DNA of 64,000 nucleotides, taken from contig BLZA01000018.1 in NCBI GenBank assembly GCA_013423385.1, positions 248,001 to 312,000 of the forward strand. Direction: 5' to 3'. Below, piece after piece: positions 24,901-36,490 of this stretch. Positions within the stretch are counted from its first letter, which is position 1, and every line of letters starts with the position of its first letter. The notes under the pieces were generated by a model. That model was not told the origin of the DNA. It worked only from the letters and a program-made list of their open reading frames with translations, and searched no databases. Origin of the DNA: Naganishia liquefaciens. Taxonomy: Eukaryota; Basidiomycota; Tremellomycetes; Filobasidiales; Filobasidiaceae. A program made the position numbers and the translations under genes.

Positions 24901-26139
24901 TCCCGAAATCGTACGGTCCGGAGAATGCAGGAAAGGTGTGACTGAACCCTCTACGCCCGGTATGGAATCTAAAGGAGGATCAACAATGGTCTTGCTAAAC
25001 CACGGGTGTCGCAAGATGCCCTCGATGGACAGCCTTCGTGTGGGCTCGATTTGCAGGATATTACGTATCAGATCCTTTGCCTCTGCGGTCGACATCTTCA
25101 GCCGTCAACGCCTTGGGCGATGTATGCACAGACTAACCGTCACTCAACCATTCAGGCTCTTCGTAAACGCCTTTGGCAATTAGACTCTTCATGACGTCCT
25201 CGTCATCATCGTCAAACGGCAGGCCACCGCAAAGCAACGTGTACAGAATGATTCCCAGCGACCAAATGTCGGCCTCTGTAGGAGGCCGCTCAGTCGAATG
25301 CAGGGATACGCGCGCCCGCCGGACGCACCTTCACCGGAATATTTTCTCCCCTGAAGCATCTCCGGACTGGCATACCCCGTCGTCCCACAGAATGTATCCA
25401 GTAATTTCTGACCCCTGGACCATTCCCGCGCGAATCCGAGGTCGCCGAGTTTGACTTGGCATTCACCATCGAGGAATACATTCTCGAGCTTGAGATCACG
25501 GTGGACGGTGCCCTTTCTGTGAAGGGTTCCCACGGCGACGACCAGTTCCCCAAAGATTCTGCGTGACTCTCCTTCGAGAAGTCTCCCGCGCTCCACCAGG
25601 TAATCGAAGAGTTCCCCACCTGTGCACAACTCGGTAACGAGCCAGATGTGGCTTTCGGTGGCAATGACCTCGTACATGTGGAGTATATTTGCATGATGCA
25701 GGAGACGATGATGATGGATCTCCCTTGTCAGTTGGGAAGTAAGGGATTTGGGAATCTTCTTGACGGCGCATCGGGTCCCTGTGATCCGATGTGTCGCGAT
25801 GTGCACGGAGCCGTAGGTTCCTTTTGAGACGTCAATACGGAGGCAATTACGGGCAGTCGGTAGTGCTCACCTTCACCGATCACCCGACCCAACGTGTATC
25901 CTCCGACGACTTTGAGCTTTTCGCTGCCCAACTCTTCTCCTAGAGCTTGATACGCTGTTGCGAGCTTAAAAAACTGAATCAGTCACGCATGTCGCGGCGG
26001 GAAGCGAACCACCTACCAGCGCCGTATTGTTATTGGAGACGGAATTGCTTCGAGTATGTGAAGCTGTGGACGAATTTGACTTGTTTGACAGTCCAGAATG
26101 GGAGCCATTCATGGCGGCTGTCCCGGGGCCAAGCATCAT
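21946..26139 (-). CDS. Large CAMKL-type Ser/Thr protein kinase (Ypl150w/Hsl1-Gin4-like)
   Basis: Protein kinase of about 1,300 residues. ATG at 26139 gives MMLGPGTAAMNGS; an in-frame extension upstream (HPPPEQS) means the true start could be higher. The kinase begins VVGGYTLGRVIGEG, an intron (about 25868-25820) splits the Gly loop, and it resumes TYGSVHIA. Lys is in CAVKKIPK (about 25760), followed by ELCTGGELFDYLVE, then HRDLKLENVFLD (about 25460-25500). The metal-binding motif is DLG (KLGDLGFAREW), not DFG. The activation segment FCGTTGYASPEM is at about 25350. The end of the domain (SIEGILRHPWF) is near 25000. About 950 disordered residues rich in S, R and T follow, and the protein ends RIVEEDEEEEE. 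Family knowledge: such kinases regulate cell cycle, septins or polarity in fungi. Similarity to yeast Ypl150w is from memory, so the subfamily is inference. Confidence 0.88.
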
Positions 26140-26747
26140 GCTTTGTTCAGGCGGCGGGTGATTCGCGTAGTAAATTCGACAAGACCTCCTTGTGGAGGGT
26201 AGATAGTCTATGGGCTGGCCTCAAGACTGCAGCATCAACGCGTGGTGGAAACAGAGTTGAGTCTCCGCGAACGACTTTGACTGGCGGCACCTCGGTGTCT
26301 CCAGAGCAGGAAACATTAATGGCGTTTCCCCATGGCTGGGAGACGTTGGGAGTGGGAACAGTCGTAATGTCGATAGCGCGTCTGCACTATGTCAGGTTGA
26401 TGTAGATGGATGACGCTGCATCAAGAGTGGACGACAGGACGAGTAATGTCTTACCGATCGCGCGGCCGCTACGGGTGACTCGCGCTCAGAGTTGTAAGCG
26501 GAGACGCGCCCTTTCGCGTCCTTCTGGTCGGGTTGGACTTGCTTACGCTTGTGTGATATGGGGATCTAGTTGTGCAAACCATTTTCGCAAGGTCCAACTC
26601 GCGAGGGACGGTCGTGGTATTTCTGTAAGGGTGCTCACGTGGGCTTCATGACAAATGGTAGCAGTGAGGCGCGACGCGCTCATCCATGTAATCGCTCATC
26701 TATGAGATCTATACAACTCTACTCTCATCTATTCTTGTCGTAATGAA
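26140..26747. other. Intergenic: kinase upstream region
   Basis: Contains the 5' region of the kinase gene, possibly an upstream exon, and the 3' UTR of the Old Yellow Enzyme gene. No separate gene was recognised. Confidence 0.5.
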
Positions 26748-28120
26748 CTAGGGCTGGACAGCAGCGCTCTCTACACCCTTAGCAGCCTGCTCCTCCTTCC
26801 ACGTAGGCTGATCGATGTAGCCGATAGGCCCGGGGCTGTAAAAGGTCGAACGATCGTACTTTCGGACAGGGTAGCCGTTGAAGATTCGCTCAGGGAGATC
26901 AGGGTTGCTGATAAAGTAGCGTCCCACAGCCGCTACGTCCCCCGTACGAGCTACGAACTCCTCGACATTGTCAGCGTCGTGGCCAGCTGCGGAGATGATG
27001 ACGGTCGGCTTTTCCGCTGAAGGATCCTCGAACGTCGGGTTCGTCTGCGCGTAGTCTGAAGGAGTAGGGTATGACGAGATATCGATGCCTCGAATGATGG
27101 CTCGGAATGGGTCGTTGGACTCAACGATTCCTTCCTTGGGGTACTTGGTTTCAGGAGCACCGGTCCAATTTCGAGGCTCAACAAAGTGCACATACTAGAA
27201 AAAAGTCAGATTTTTGGCCCATTCTCAAGTATGAAAGCCCAGTCGCTACTTACACCGAATTTGGGGTAACGCTTGACCAATTCCTGTACAACGGGAATGT
27301 ATGTGGCGTAAGGGTCGTCTTCCAACATGTCCTGGAAACGTCCCCACGGGCTGAGTCGCACACCGACTCGCTCCTGTCCAAAGGCGTCGATCAAGGCGTC
27401 GAGAACACGGAACAAGAACTTGCTCCTGCCCTGGATATCACCACCGTACTCATCGGTACGCTTGTTGGAAACTGATTCCAAGAACTGGTTGACAAGGTAG
27501 CCGTTGGCGCCGTGCAACTCGACACCGTCAAAGCCGGCCTTCTTGGCGTTCTGTGCAGCGGTGCCGTACGCTTTGACGAATTTGTCAATGTCCTCGATGG
27601 TCATCTCTCGGGGAACCGGGTGGTCCTTCAGGCCAATGGGCGAAGGAGCGACCGTCTCGATCTTGGGGTCCTGTCCAGCGTTGGCTCGACCGAGCGCCCA
27701 AGCCTGCAGATAAATGTATCCACCCTTTGCGTGTACGGCGTCCGTGACCTTTTTCCAAGCGGCGACTTGCTCTTCAGAGTGAATTCCCGGAGCGGTCGGG
27801 TAACCACCGGCTGACAAAGAGAAAGTCAGCACTACTCTCTATGACAATGTTCCGAGTTACAGCTTACCTTCAGTGGAAACAAATGTAGCCTCGTTGATCA
27901 AGAGACCCTTGGGCGAAGCTCGCTGTTGGTAATAGGTGACGGCGAGATCCGTCGGCGCCTGAGTTTCCGGAGCATTTCGGAATCGCGTCAAGGGAGCCAG
28001 GGCGATCCTGTGAAGTTCCTTCTCGTACTGAGAGCCAGCGCCAAGTTTGACGGTCTTCAAAAGACGGGAATCGGGTTGAGGAGCGGACCTCTGGTTGACA
28101 GCATCGATAGGAGCGACCAT
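26748..28120 (-). CDS. Old Yellow Enzyme-type NADPH dehydrogenase (12-oxophytodienoate reductase-like)
   Basis: FMN flavoprotein that reduces activated C=C bonds of enals, enones or nitro compounds with NADPH. ATG at 28120-28118 (MVAPIDAVNQRS) is preferred because upstream in-frame codons lack an ATG. Two introns, at about 27865-27812 and 27243-27195, give three exons and about 400 residues, the usual size. The order is LAPLTRFRN near the N-terminus, QAWALGRAN, and the substrate-site motif HGANGYLVNQFL (about 27480-27515, His/Asn pair followed by Tyr). NKRTDEYGGDIQGR (about 27430) follows, then RLSPWG, and FMN-phosphate-binding VGRYFISNPDLPERI (about 26880-26930). All diagnostic OYE residues appear intact. 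The protein ends in AAVQP. Physiological substrate is unknown; such genes often respond to oxidative stress. It is downstream of the ferric reductase on the same strand, but the 0.7 kb spacer gives no sign of co-transcription. Confidence 0.94.
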
Positions 28121-28819
28121 TTCGCGAAGATGCGTTTCTGTTTGGGGGAAAGACAGAACCAACAAAATTCGTGTCGCGCACACATGATCTTATATCCAAC
28201 AGAGATTCGCGATGCCTGCATGCGGCTCACTTTCTTCCACCATGTGGCGCCAACCGTGCCGGATATGACGTCTTAGGCAGCATCCTTAGCAATCATGTTG
28301 AAATTCACTATGTCCGGCCTCCACCTTGTTTGGTAATTGCTGCCGCGTTGCCGGCCGACGCGAGACCGGAGTAGCGCTGCAGTAGCGCTGTTAGGCAGCT
28401 TGTTAGGCTCCCGCAATGGCTCTTGCTAATTGTTGGTGTAGATTAACAAGCGATTTTGGCTCTTCTCAGGATCGTCCCTATTCGTCTTGGGCGTTTCATC
28501 CAGATCTGAGACAGCATGGTTTGCCATCAAATCTTTCGTTACAACGCTTCTTGAATTATCGCGGCACCTGGAACACCGAATACCACGTTCACAACCATAG
28601 CATATGCATAATCAAGACGCCTACGGCCATCTATTCACAACGCTCGCCGCTGTTGCCTTTGCCAGAATAACGGCCTGATAATCGTGCACTGTCATCGGAT
28701 GGAGATCAACTTATCGAAGAAGCGGACGGACTTGGAGACTCCCTAACAGTATCTAGTATTTAACCAAGAATCTCTCATACAACCGATGATGCTGCCTTGA
28801 CGCTACAGTGATTGCGTGA
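28121..28819. other. Intergenic: OYE promoter / reductase 3' UTR
   Basis: No gene recognised. The only visible structure is a short imperfect repeat at 28371-28410, given separately. Confidence 0.5.
28371..28410. repeat. Short imperfect tandem repeat
   Basis: GTAGCGCTG occurs at 28371 and 28382, followed by TTAGGC at 28391 and 28403. Two pairs of nearly adjacent repeats in 40 bases, about 250 bases before the OYE start. The function is unknown. Confidence 0.5.
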
Positions 28820-31745
28820 TCAGTGACAAAACGACTCTTCCAACAGCTCGATTCCGCCGACCCTAGACAGTTTCGATTGCGCCATACTTCGAACCGCCTC
28901 TCTGGTACGGACAACCAAAGCATCAGGACCACAAACGGCAACTGCTATGCCCTGAGGCTTCCCATCGCCACTGAGTCCTCTTTGACAGTTACCGGTGTCC
29001 AGTTTGGTCGTGAGTTCTACCGTATCGGATAGAAGGGCATCGAGATCGGGTCGGAGCCCGTACTTGATGTCGATACCTGACTCTGTGAGGCCTTCCGGCG
29101 CAACAGAGACTCGGCTGTCATTGAGATCTACGACATTGTAATGTTCGTGAGGGGCAGGGAAAATCGAGCTGAAGCGCCTCGGGCGAACAGCAGGTTGACG
29201 AGTAACGTAGACGTGAATACGCAGCGTAGTTCCATAAGGCGAGTCTTGTTCTGCTTTGTGGCCGCTGTCAATCAATTTTTGGAAAGTCGGAAGAAGGCCT
29301 TCGACCGCCTCTTTTGTCTTGGTGGCCCAAACCATGTTGACGGAGCGAGCGCGAACATTGTAAGGTGGAAGGCTGGCCTTGAGTATGAGGTCGTGGGCGA
29401 TCCCCAAGGCATATGTAATGCCAGAACCTCCCGCGATCAGCAGGACGGACGAGAAGCTTTGAATGATCATGTTGCCCGGTCCTCCGTAGGGTCCTGCGTC
29501 GGAGTCTGCTTAGCTCGAGGAGCGTGTTAGCGGATATTTAACTCACCTTCGACAATAACCGTAGTATTCAAGGCAGACGCGGCCTTTTCGTTCTCCAGGG
29601 ACATGTTTAGGAGACGATTACTCCAATTACCAGCCTGGACGTTGCAAGGTTAGTCAGAAAGATTGTCTGGTTGGAGCTTCTCACATTCTTGATGACAAGA
29701 GTCAGACCATCCGCTTCCGGCGCGGAGGCGATGGTGAACTCGTGACCCTCTATCCCTCCAAGTCCGCCTAATTTGGGTATACGTAGTACGATATACTGTC
29801 CCGCCCTCCATCCCTCCCGGAGACCGGGTACAGTTACCATCGTTGAGTCGCATCCAGGAACTACTTGAAGGCTGGCTGTCGTAATCCGTGTCCGGGCTGC
29901 GCGTATCGACAGATCCGCAAGATATAGACACCCGCCGGCAACGCAATAAGGTATAGCTTCTGGCACGTGCAGGGCAAGTCCGGCAAGAAAGAGGACGAGC
30001 CCGATGATGTGGCAGATCATAAAGACGCCGTAAGCCATCTTTCGGATCCAGGGGAGCGAGCTGATAGTGATCAGACCGAGGGCAGCAACCGCAACGTAAC
30101 CCCAGATGATATGCAGATCAGATGACGCTTTGGCAAGCTGTCCCGAGATCATCCATTTCCTCACTATAGCGATGCAGCTTAATCAACGCGTGACACCGAA
30201 TATTGAGAAGATGACTTACTCCATAAGCCAGTGTGCATCGCCGAACAGAGGAAACAAAGTCGACCAGCGAGCTTGTGGATCCTCAGGGCGGCGTTTGTAT
30301 GAGTGCCAAACAGCAGAAAACGAAAGACGCTGCCTCTTCCGCCAAGTCCAAGAATGATGGGTATCTGCATCATGCCGATCATCCCCGAGCGAAGGACATC
30401 CGGTCCCTTCCAATCGAAAGCTACCGAGGATTTGAAGAGGGTCGAAAATGCCACCAGGAAGACGTAGAGAGCAACCAGCACGACCGACGCAAAGGTGAGA
30501 TGCGGGAGGTGCCGAGGAAGCGGTGTCCAGAGAAGCACCTTCTGAAGATACGGCACGTATGCGGTGAGGGGAGCGACGTGTGGTGGAGGAGCGTAAACAG
30601 ATTGGCGGGGGAGCACAGTCATATCGTTCTTGAAGTTCTTTTCATAGCTTGCGATCGAGACAGTGGTTTCGGCAGATGTGCCGTGATTCGACTTGGCGTG
30701 AGGTTCAAATTCGGTTGAACTGGGTGAGACTGCGGTCTCGCACGAATCAATCGACTGATGCTTTCGCAGAAATGGCGTTTTGAGAGGTTGAATGTTTCCG
30801 GTCAAACAGCGTTGCGCAGGCATCTGCGGTCTCGGTGATACATCGTCAAGGTCCGTGATGACTTGAAGGGTGTGTTGACGTTGTCGAGATTCCACGGGCT
30901 GGTATGGCAAAGCATCCATGTCCTGAGGAGAGTCAGCCGAACCGTAGTAGCTGAAGAGCGTTTCATCCGATTGTGTGTGTTTGATCCTTCGACCCGTTTC
31001 CTGCAAAGGCCTTGAAAATTTTTCCGTCCTCCGAACGCCTCTAGCAAGAGCAGCGATGGAGTCCCTCTTCTCGTCGAATATCGTAGTAACCGGATCTCCA
31101 GGGTTGATCATCGGCGAAGTGATATGCATTGGCTTTCTCTCCGCTGCTCCTGCTTTGAGGAACCAACCTGACCAAAATTCTCCGCCGAGGGTGCGAACGG
31201 TAGGCGCGGAGTCGTCTGTCAACTCGCTGACATCTCTCTTCACAAGTCGACGTTTGCCTATTGGAGATGAGAAGATGCGGGCGAATAATCGTGGATGGTC
31301 AAGTATGAGGTAGAAGACGAAAAGTCCGGCCGCCGCTGACAGGAATGCCACCGCCATTGTATCGTCTGAAAAGGGTCTCGTCAATCAGAAATTCTCACCT
31401 CACGACCGTAGTCAACCACTCACAAGACCAGTCATTCCGCGCCTCGGTTATAGCAGTGGTATTGCCTATTGAACTTTCCGCCAAAATCTGAACCGATGCC
31501 GTTTTGTCGAATAAGAAGCCCGAGCTTCCGCTGTCGTGATGCTCAAGAATATGTCGCCGATGATTGTGGGCGCTGTGCCCATCTTTTTGCATCGAATCCA
31601 ACACCACAATGAAGCTATTTTCATCGCCTTCTTCGTCGTGGTTGGATGCATCGTGGCCTGAAATGGATGACGCCAGCCGCTTGACCGAACGAATATGCCT
31701 CGTCATGCGAGACTTGACATCGATGCCGTTCATATGTCCGTCCAT
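28820..31745 (-). CDS. Ferric/cupric reductase (Fre family, FAD and NADPH domains); 5' end uncertain
   Basis: Plasma-membrane flavocytochrome moving electrons from NADPH through FAD and two hemes to extracellular Fe3+ or Cu2+. Exon joining near 31437/31379 gives NDWSYDTMAVAFLSA, placing the first membrane segment at about 31300-31370. A loop of about 230 mostly hydrophilic residues, unusually long, precedes the next segments. The heme histidines sit in two H-x13-H pairs: HKLAGRLCFLCSAMH (about 30240-30285) and HIIGLVLFLAGLALH (about 29970-30015). FAD binding is by HEFTIASAPE (about 29720-29750). NADPH binding is by GPYGGPGN (about 29470-29490), AGGSGITYALG, and CGPDALV near 28930. The C-terminus LLEESFCH matches the ESF ending of the family. 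Start: 31745 (MDGHMNGIDVK) is the first usable ATG seen. Open frames with possible splice sites continue to about 32540, so an extracellular N-terminal domain is probably missing here. Confidence 0.85.
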
Positions 31746-34512
31746 GATGTACGATTCGCAATTGTGATGATCTGCCAGATTATTGGTTTGACGTTCCAGC
31801 CGTCTGGGTCTGGAGAACAGATATTGTGTGAGCAGAATCTGGCATGGGCTGCCCAGGATGCTCACATAAATATCGCCCTACCAGAGGGATGCCGATCCTG
31901 CGGCAGGTTTACCTTTGCGATTGCAGATTGGGATGCGCAGTCGAATCAACGTGCAAGCCTTCAGTCGTACTAATTCTTGCCGCGAGCACCGTATCGCTTG
32001 CTTGAAACGTGCTGACACGTTAATAGAAGTCGAATATCAATCTCTGCATCATCGTCCGAGAGCGAGCTTCATACCAGCTGGATGCCAATTGATCACGTCT
32101 GATGGCTTCAATAGTCCTACTATTGTTCAACGACCCCGCAAATCCCTTATTCCACGACAACAAAAATCGGTGATATTCAGCAGCCAACTGAAACACGAAA
32201 GGAGGTCAGTCACCCGATTGCCAACTACCGCATTGATGCTGTGAGTTGAAGTCAGGTATGCTCACTTTGGTCTTGTGACTGCTTCAAAAGTGTTCTCGAT
32301 CTGCTTCGTGAACCATGTTCCCGGGATCAGTCTCCATCCCCTGTGGCTTTGACAGCCAAAACGCAAACACACACCTTCACAAATTTGCACAGATACTCCA
32401 GAAAAGGCCACCAATGCCGCAAAATGAATGCTTTCGCGCAGTCTAGGTTTGAGAACGAGCCAGCCGCTCTCCTTGCGCCCAAATTCTTCAAGGCTCCCGT
32501 CCTGACAGGAGCAACGGCAAGCCGAGGAAGTCAGCGACAAGTGTCTTTTCAGAAATTCTTCTGTCGATGATTTCGGTACACGGCGCGAAGACTCACCCTA
32601 GATCTATGAATCTGCGGAGATGAGGAGGAGGCTGGAGAGCGCTTCCGGCTCTTCAGACATCAACTACTAAGCGGTGCTGAAATCAACACGGAAAGCAAGC
32701 CAAGTTGTTGCGCCACCTCGGATGAGTTCCGGTCGTGTTTCACAGAAAGCCTCAGTAGCGATCGCGACGGCACAGTTGCCGAACAAGCGGACCAATATTA
32801 GATCTTTTTCTGCGGAATTGACCGAGTTGATGCAAGATAGGTTGTTGAGCGCCGGATAGGGCAAAAACTTGATAAACCGCTATCTAAGGCAGCTTCTGAG
32901 GCGCAGCTCGTGAACAGCGATGCCGACTAATATACTGATCGAATATAGAAGCCTTGCGTGGAGACCTCGAGGTAAATGTCGTTTCGAATTGGTTTGCTGT
33001 CAAAACGCCAAACCGAGTGCAAATCGTGCGACGTGTGCGGAACAGACGATTCTGTGTGACCATCGCCCGAGGGCTTCTGAGCGCAAATACTTGGCCTGTG
33101 TGTACACGTGTGGATTCAATAGGTATATCAATTTCTTCTTACTTTTATAACACGTAAACCCGCTGTTCGTATTCAGCTGATCAAGTGCTTCTGGCACATT
33201 TGCCTTTTCAAGAAGATCGGTTCAATGATATGGTTTTCCATTTGCACATTCGAAGACTTGCATGTGCCTATTCCTCAAAGCTAACCCTATTCTGGTAAAT
33301 CTGCTATGAGCGCCGCTAAAGCATTCAAAAAGTCATAAATGCGTTCTTGGGGTCGCCGCACATGCGGCTCACCATTGGCTGGCTTCATATAGAACGACTC
33401 AGATTGCGCCGACTCCTGGGTCAGCAATGACCTCGCTTAGCCCTCTTCCGGATCCTCATCGCCCTTACAGGTATCTCTGCCGCCTCGAAATCCTGGAAGA
33501 TCAGCATTTGCATACCGAGAGGTCTAGTCGATTGAATACCAGATTCGGCCATATCTGTTGGACAATTTTTTTTGGAGCTCTGGGGAGGTTCTAGAGTGCT
33601 CAAAACGCGGAGAAGAAGTCCATTCGTCCATGATAATCACTGAGATTCCAGAAGAAACCTGGGATAGCGTTGCAGTAAAGTCTCGGTCGCCCTTAGTCAC
33701 GTTGAACAGTCAGCGTGGGTCGAAAAGGCGGAGGATTTCTGCTTTAGCTGTGAAAACTTGTACGCTTGATTATATGGACGGAGTCACACTGGTCGCTCTC
33801 TCCTTGACACCAAGACGAGACCATTCAGTGAAAAGACTGACTATCCGGAGAACACTGTGGAAGCCGAAAGCATGGCTGAGGAAAAGATGTCATAAAGACC
33901 AGGCTTCTCTGCCATTTCTGGAGGCAAATTCCTATGCTAGAAGTTTGTATGCGCCTGACCACGGACCTCTAACAAGCCAGGTGAGATTCAGCCATCGATC
34001 TTGTGCTGGAGGGATCGCGGAGACTGATATCTTTAATTTCAACTTGCGTCCATTTGGTTTTTCGATCGACACCGGGGCGCGTTCCAGGAGTAAGTTTTCA
34101 GGCTTCCCCCCTCTGAGTGTTCAATCCCCTTTGCGCGTCGAAGAGCGATTCTTTCTGGAATAAAGCGATCAGGACATAATCGAATCAGCTACCTTAGCTT
34201 ATACCTTTCGTAGAACGTCCGTCGCGCGTCTCGGGCTCGAGCGGGCTCGAAAAGGCCACAGCTATCGACTTCCACTTCAGGGCGAAAAGCCTGGTTCTCG
34301 CCGAAGCGATGAGCATCCTCAAAATCGGACGGAGGAAAGCCTCAAACAACATTCAACGGTGACAGAGATTCTGCCCCGGATCGAGCATAGCAACGCTGGA
34401 ATTGCACGAATGGTAATATGCTGATACTGCGATATTGGTTTGTTTGATGATCAAGAAGTTCTAATCATACTTGGTTGAGTTGTCACCATACGTCTCCATA
34501 CAGTCAACCGCG
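31746..34512. other. Gene-poor stretch upstream of the reductase
   Basis: The first 0.8 kb may hold 5' exons of the ferric reductase. Minus-strand frames at about 31866-31970, 32110-32200 and 32262-32540 can be chained with GT...AG borders, but some introns would be too short to trust. Beyond that only one long plus-strand frame (33630-34163) stands out. Confidence 0.45.
33630..34163 (+). CDS. Hypothetical open frame, 177 codons, doubtful
   Basis: Uninterrupted frame starting MIITEIPEETWDSV and ending VEERFFLE. It is basic in the middle (GSKRRRISA, RRDHSVKRLTIRRT), with no domain, signal peptide or membrane segment recognised. In a 64 kb window one frame this long is expected by chance about half the time. 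No intron chain extends it convincingly. It may be a lineage-specific gene, but no function can be given. Confidence 0.2.
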   Translation: MIITEIPEETWDSVAVKSRSPLVTLNSQRGSKRRRISALAVKTCTLDYMDGVTLVALSLTPRRDHSVKRLTIRRTLWKPKAWLRKRCHKDQASLPFLEANSYARSLYAPDHGPLTSQVRFSHRSCAGGIAETDIFNFNLRPFGFSIDTGARSRSKFSGFPPLSVQSPLRVEERFFLE

Positions 34513-35571
34513 TTACTGCTTCATCTCCTTCTTGACGGCTTCAACATCAACGTAATCGCGCCAATCATGCTCGTCCTTGAAGCCCAGAACATCTCGGATT
34601 TTCTTGTTCGACAGCGGTCCCTCGTATTCTTCCATCTCTCGGGTGATTTTGACATTGGGGTAGTACCGCTGCAGAATCTCGCGCGTCGGCTCGATAGTGG
34701 TGATGAACGAGTTGGTGGCGTTGAATATCTGTAGCCGCGAATGCGGCAAAGCTCAGCAAAGTATATGATTCGAAAAGGTCATTCGAACGCACCTGGAAAC
34801 CTAAACCGCTCTTCTGAATGGCTTTGTCGAAAATCTGACCCAGATCCCTTGCATCAATGTACGAGAATGCATTCCTCTTCCGGCATGAAGGATCCTTGAG
34901 GTACGCAGGGAAGTTTTGCGCATACTCGTGCGGTTCAATGACGTTACCCACGCGGAATGCGTAGATGTCGGTACCCGGGAAGCGGTTGGCGAACGCTCGA
35001 GCGGTCTTTTCTCCGATGATTTTGGTAAGGGCATACGTGTCTGTCCGTCGCGGTGGATGATGAGTGGGGTGTTCAGGCAATAGCTTTCCGGCGTAGACTT
35101 ACCCATTGGGTTCACATCATAGTCTTCCTCCAAAGGGAAAACATCGTAATCCCTCTCGCCTTGCCAGAAGCAAACGGAATATGTTGTTTCGGAACTGCAG
35201 ATCATCACTTTTCTGACGCCGAGCTTGCACGCCGCTTCGATCACGTTGTATGTCGACTGCGTGTTGGCGTTGAACAGCTCATTGTCAGGGACAAGCATAT
35301 TCCTGGCGTACGCTGCCAGGTGAATAACGACATCCGGAGCCAGGGGCGGACGATGCTCGAGGCCGTATTCCTCCATGTTGAAAAGCGATGTAAAGGCATT
35401 GAAGACTGATCCGTTGTCAGTCAATTCTGTTTTCAAGGTATAGACCGGGACCTTTGGATCTGGGAATGGCATGATGTCCAGGTTCAAGACTTCGTGGCCC
35501 TGGGCGATGAGGTAGGGGATTACATGCCGTCCGGCTTTGCCGCTTCCTCCAGTGACGATGATTCGGACCAT
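34513..35571 (-). CDS. NAD(P)-dependent epimerase/dehydratase (extended SDR)
   Basis: Extended short-chain dehydrogenase acting on a sugar nucleotide or related carbonyl substrate; the substrate is unknown. ATG is at 35571-35569. Three exons, 35103-35571, 34793-35040 and 34513-34728, join in frame to about 310 residues, normal for the family. The Rossmann start is MVRIIVTGGSGKAGRH (TGxxGxxG type), with acidic NLDIMPF after beta-2. VVIHLAAYA (about 35310-35335) precedes the helix ANTQSTYNVIEAACKLGVRKV. The catalytic Ser is in ICSSETTYSV (about 35185-35215). Tyr and Lys are in DTYALTKIIGE, right after the first intron, a YxxxK pair. FRVGNVIEP follows as in UDP-glucose epimerase-like enzymes. 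It ends EAVKKEMKQ. The upstream region is shared with the divergent CLIP-170 gene. Confidence 0.93.
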
Positions 35572-36490
35572 TTTCGCGAATTTGTGTGTATGAGCTTGTG
35601 GAGCAAGATGCGCGATTGATTTGTCAACGTGGACAGAAAGGCAAGTGACGGATTGCTGTCATGTATGTATATATATATATCGTTAACTCCGCCGATCAAC
35701 ACTCGCGATCTCACCGTAGAGCTAACCCGCCATCCCGTCGTACCCTCTGTCCCTCTTACCGCTGGCTACTAATGACCGATGGTGACTTTCATGGAGACTC
35801 CAGCGGAGCAACGCCGAAACCTCCACTTGCTGTTATAGCGCTTTGATTCGATTGCTTCCGAAGTCCCCATATCGAACATGATGCTGGTCATTTTGTGAGC
35901 TCGCCCCACACCTCGAAGCACGGAGGCATGGTGAGGTCTCTCGTCGCACGTTGGAATCAGCGTTGACCCGCGACACCTCATCTGCCGTACAACGATCGAG
36001 CAGGAGATGATGCCGGGGTTGAAGTAAGAGATAGAAGAGTTTCCAACCGGGGATGGCGATCGACTTGCGGCCGCTATCTGGTACAGTCCGTGACAACTTT
36101 GCCATGTCGCTTCTTCTCGCCCTGTGTCGCTGGGTCCTCTCCCCCTTCTCTCATTCGTGGCAGGGTGAGCTTGTCATCATGTGTTGCGGCTTGTGATGCT
36201 GGCGGAGCGACAGAACGATGCGTTCGGACCCAGACCATGCCGCAAGACGATCAGGGTCGGAAGACAGCTGATTACCTAAGATTTCACGCAATGTGAAACG
36301 CGAAGTAAACAAAGGCGATCGACGGCATGCGGATATTCACAAGGTCGAGTTGAAGCATCATCTATTTCTCTTCTCTCCGCCACCGTCTCGCATCACCAAT
36401 CATCAAGAACCATTGAGATTCGGCCGAGACCATACCCGAGGACTGTACGTCTGCACTGCTCTCGCCGCCGTTGGATTTCCTCCTGCCGAC
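35572..36490. other. Divergent promoter region, epimerase and CLIP-170 genes
   Basis: About 0.9 kb between two start codons facing apart. A 90-codon minus frame (35833-36105, MAKLSRTVPD) could be an upstream reading frame but shows no domain. The plus frame stays open from 36293 into the CLIP-170 start, so an earlier ATG (36293) cannot be excluded. Confidence 0.5.
35669..35680. repeat. AT dinucleotide microsatellite
   Basis: Alternating TA run of 12 bases about 100 bases upstream of the epimerase start; it is also a possible TATA-like element for that gene. Confidence 0.5.

Noticed and set aside
35833-36105. 90-codon minus-strand frame MAKLSRTVPD in the divergent promoter
   Set aside because: Has an ATG but no domain or convincing continuation. 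More likely upstream noncoding sequence of the epimerase gene.
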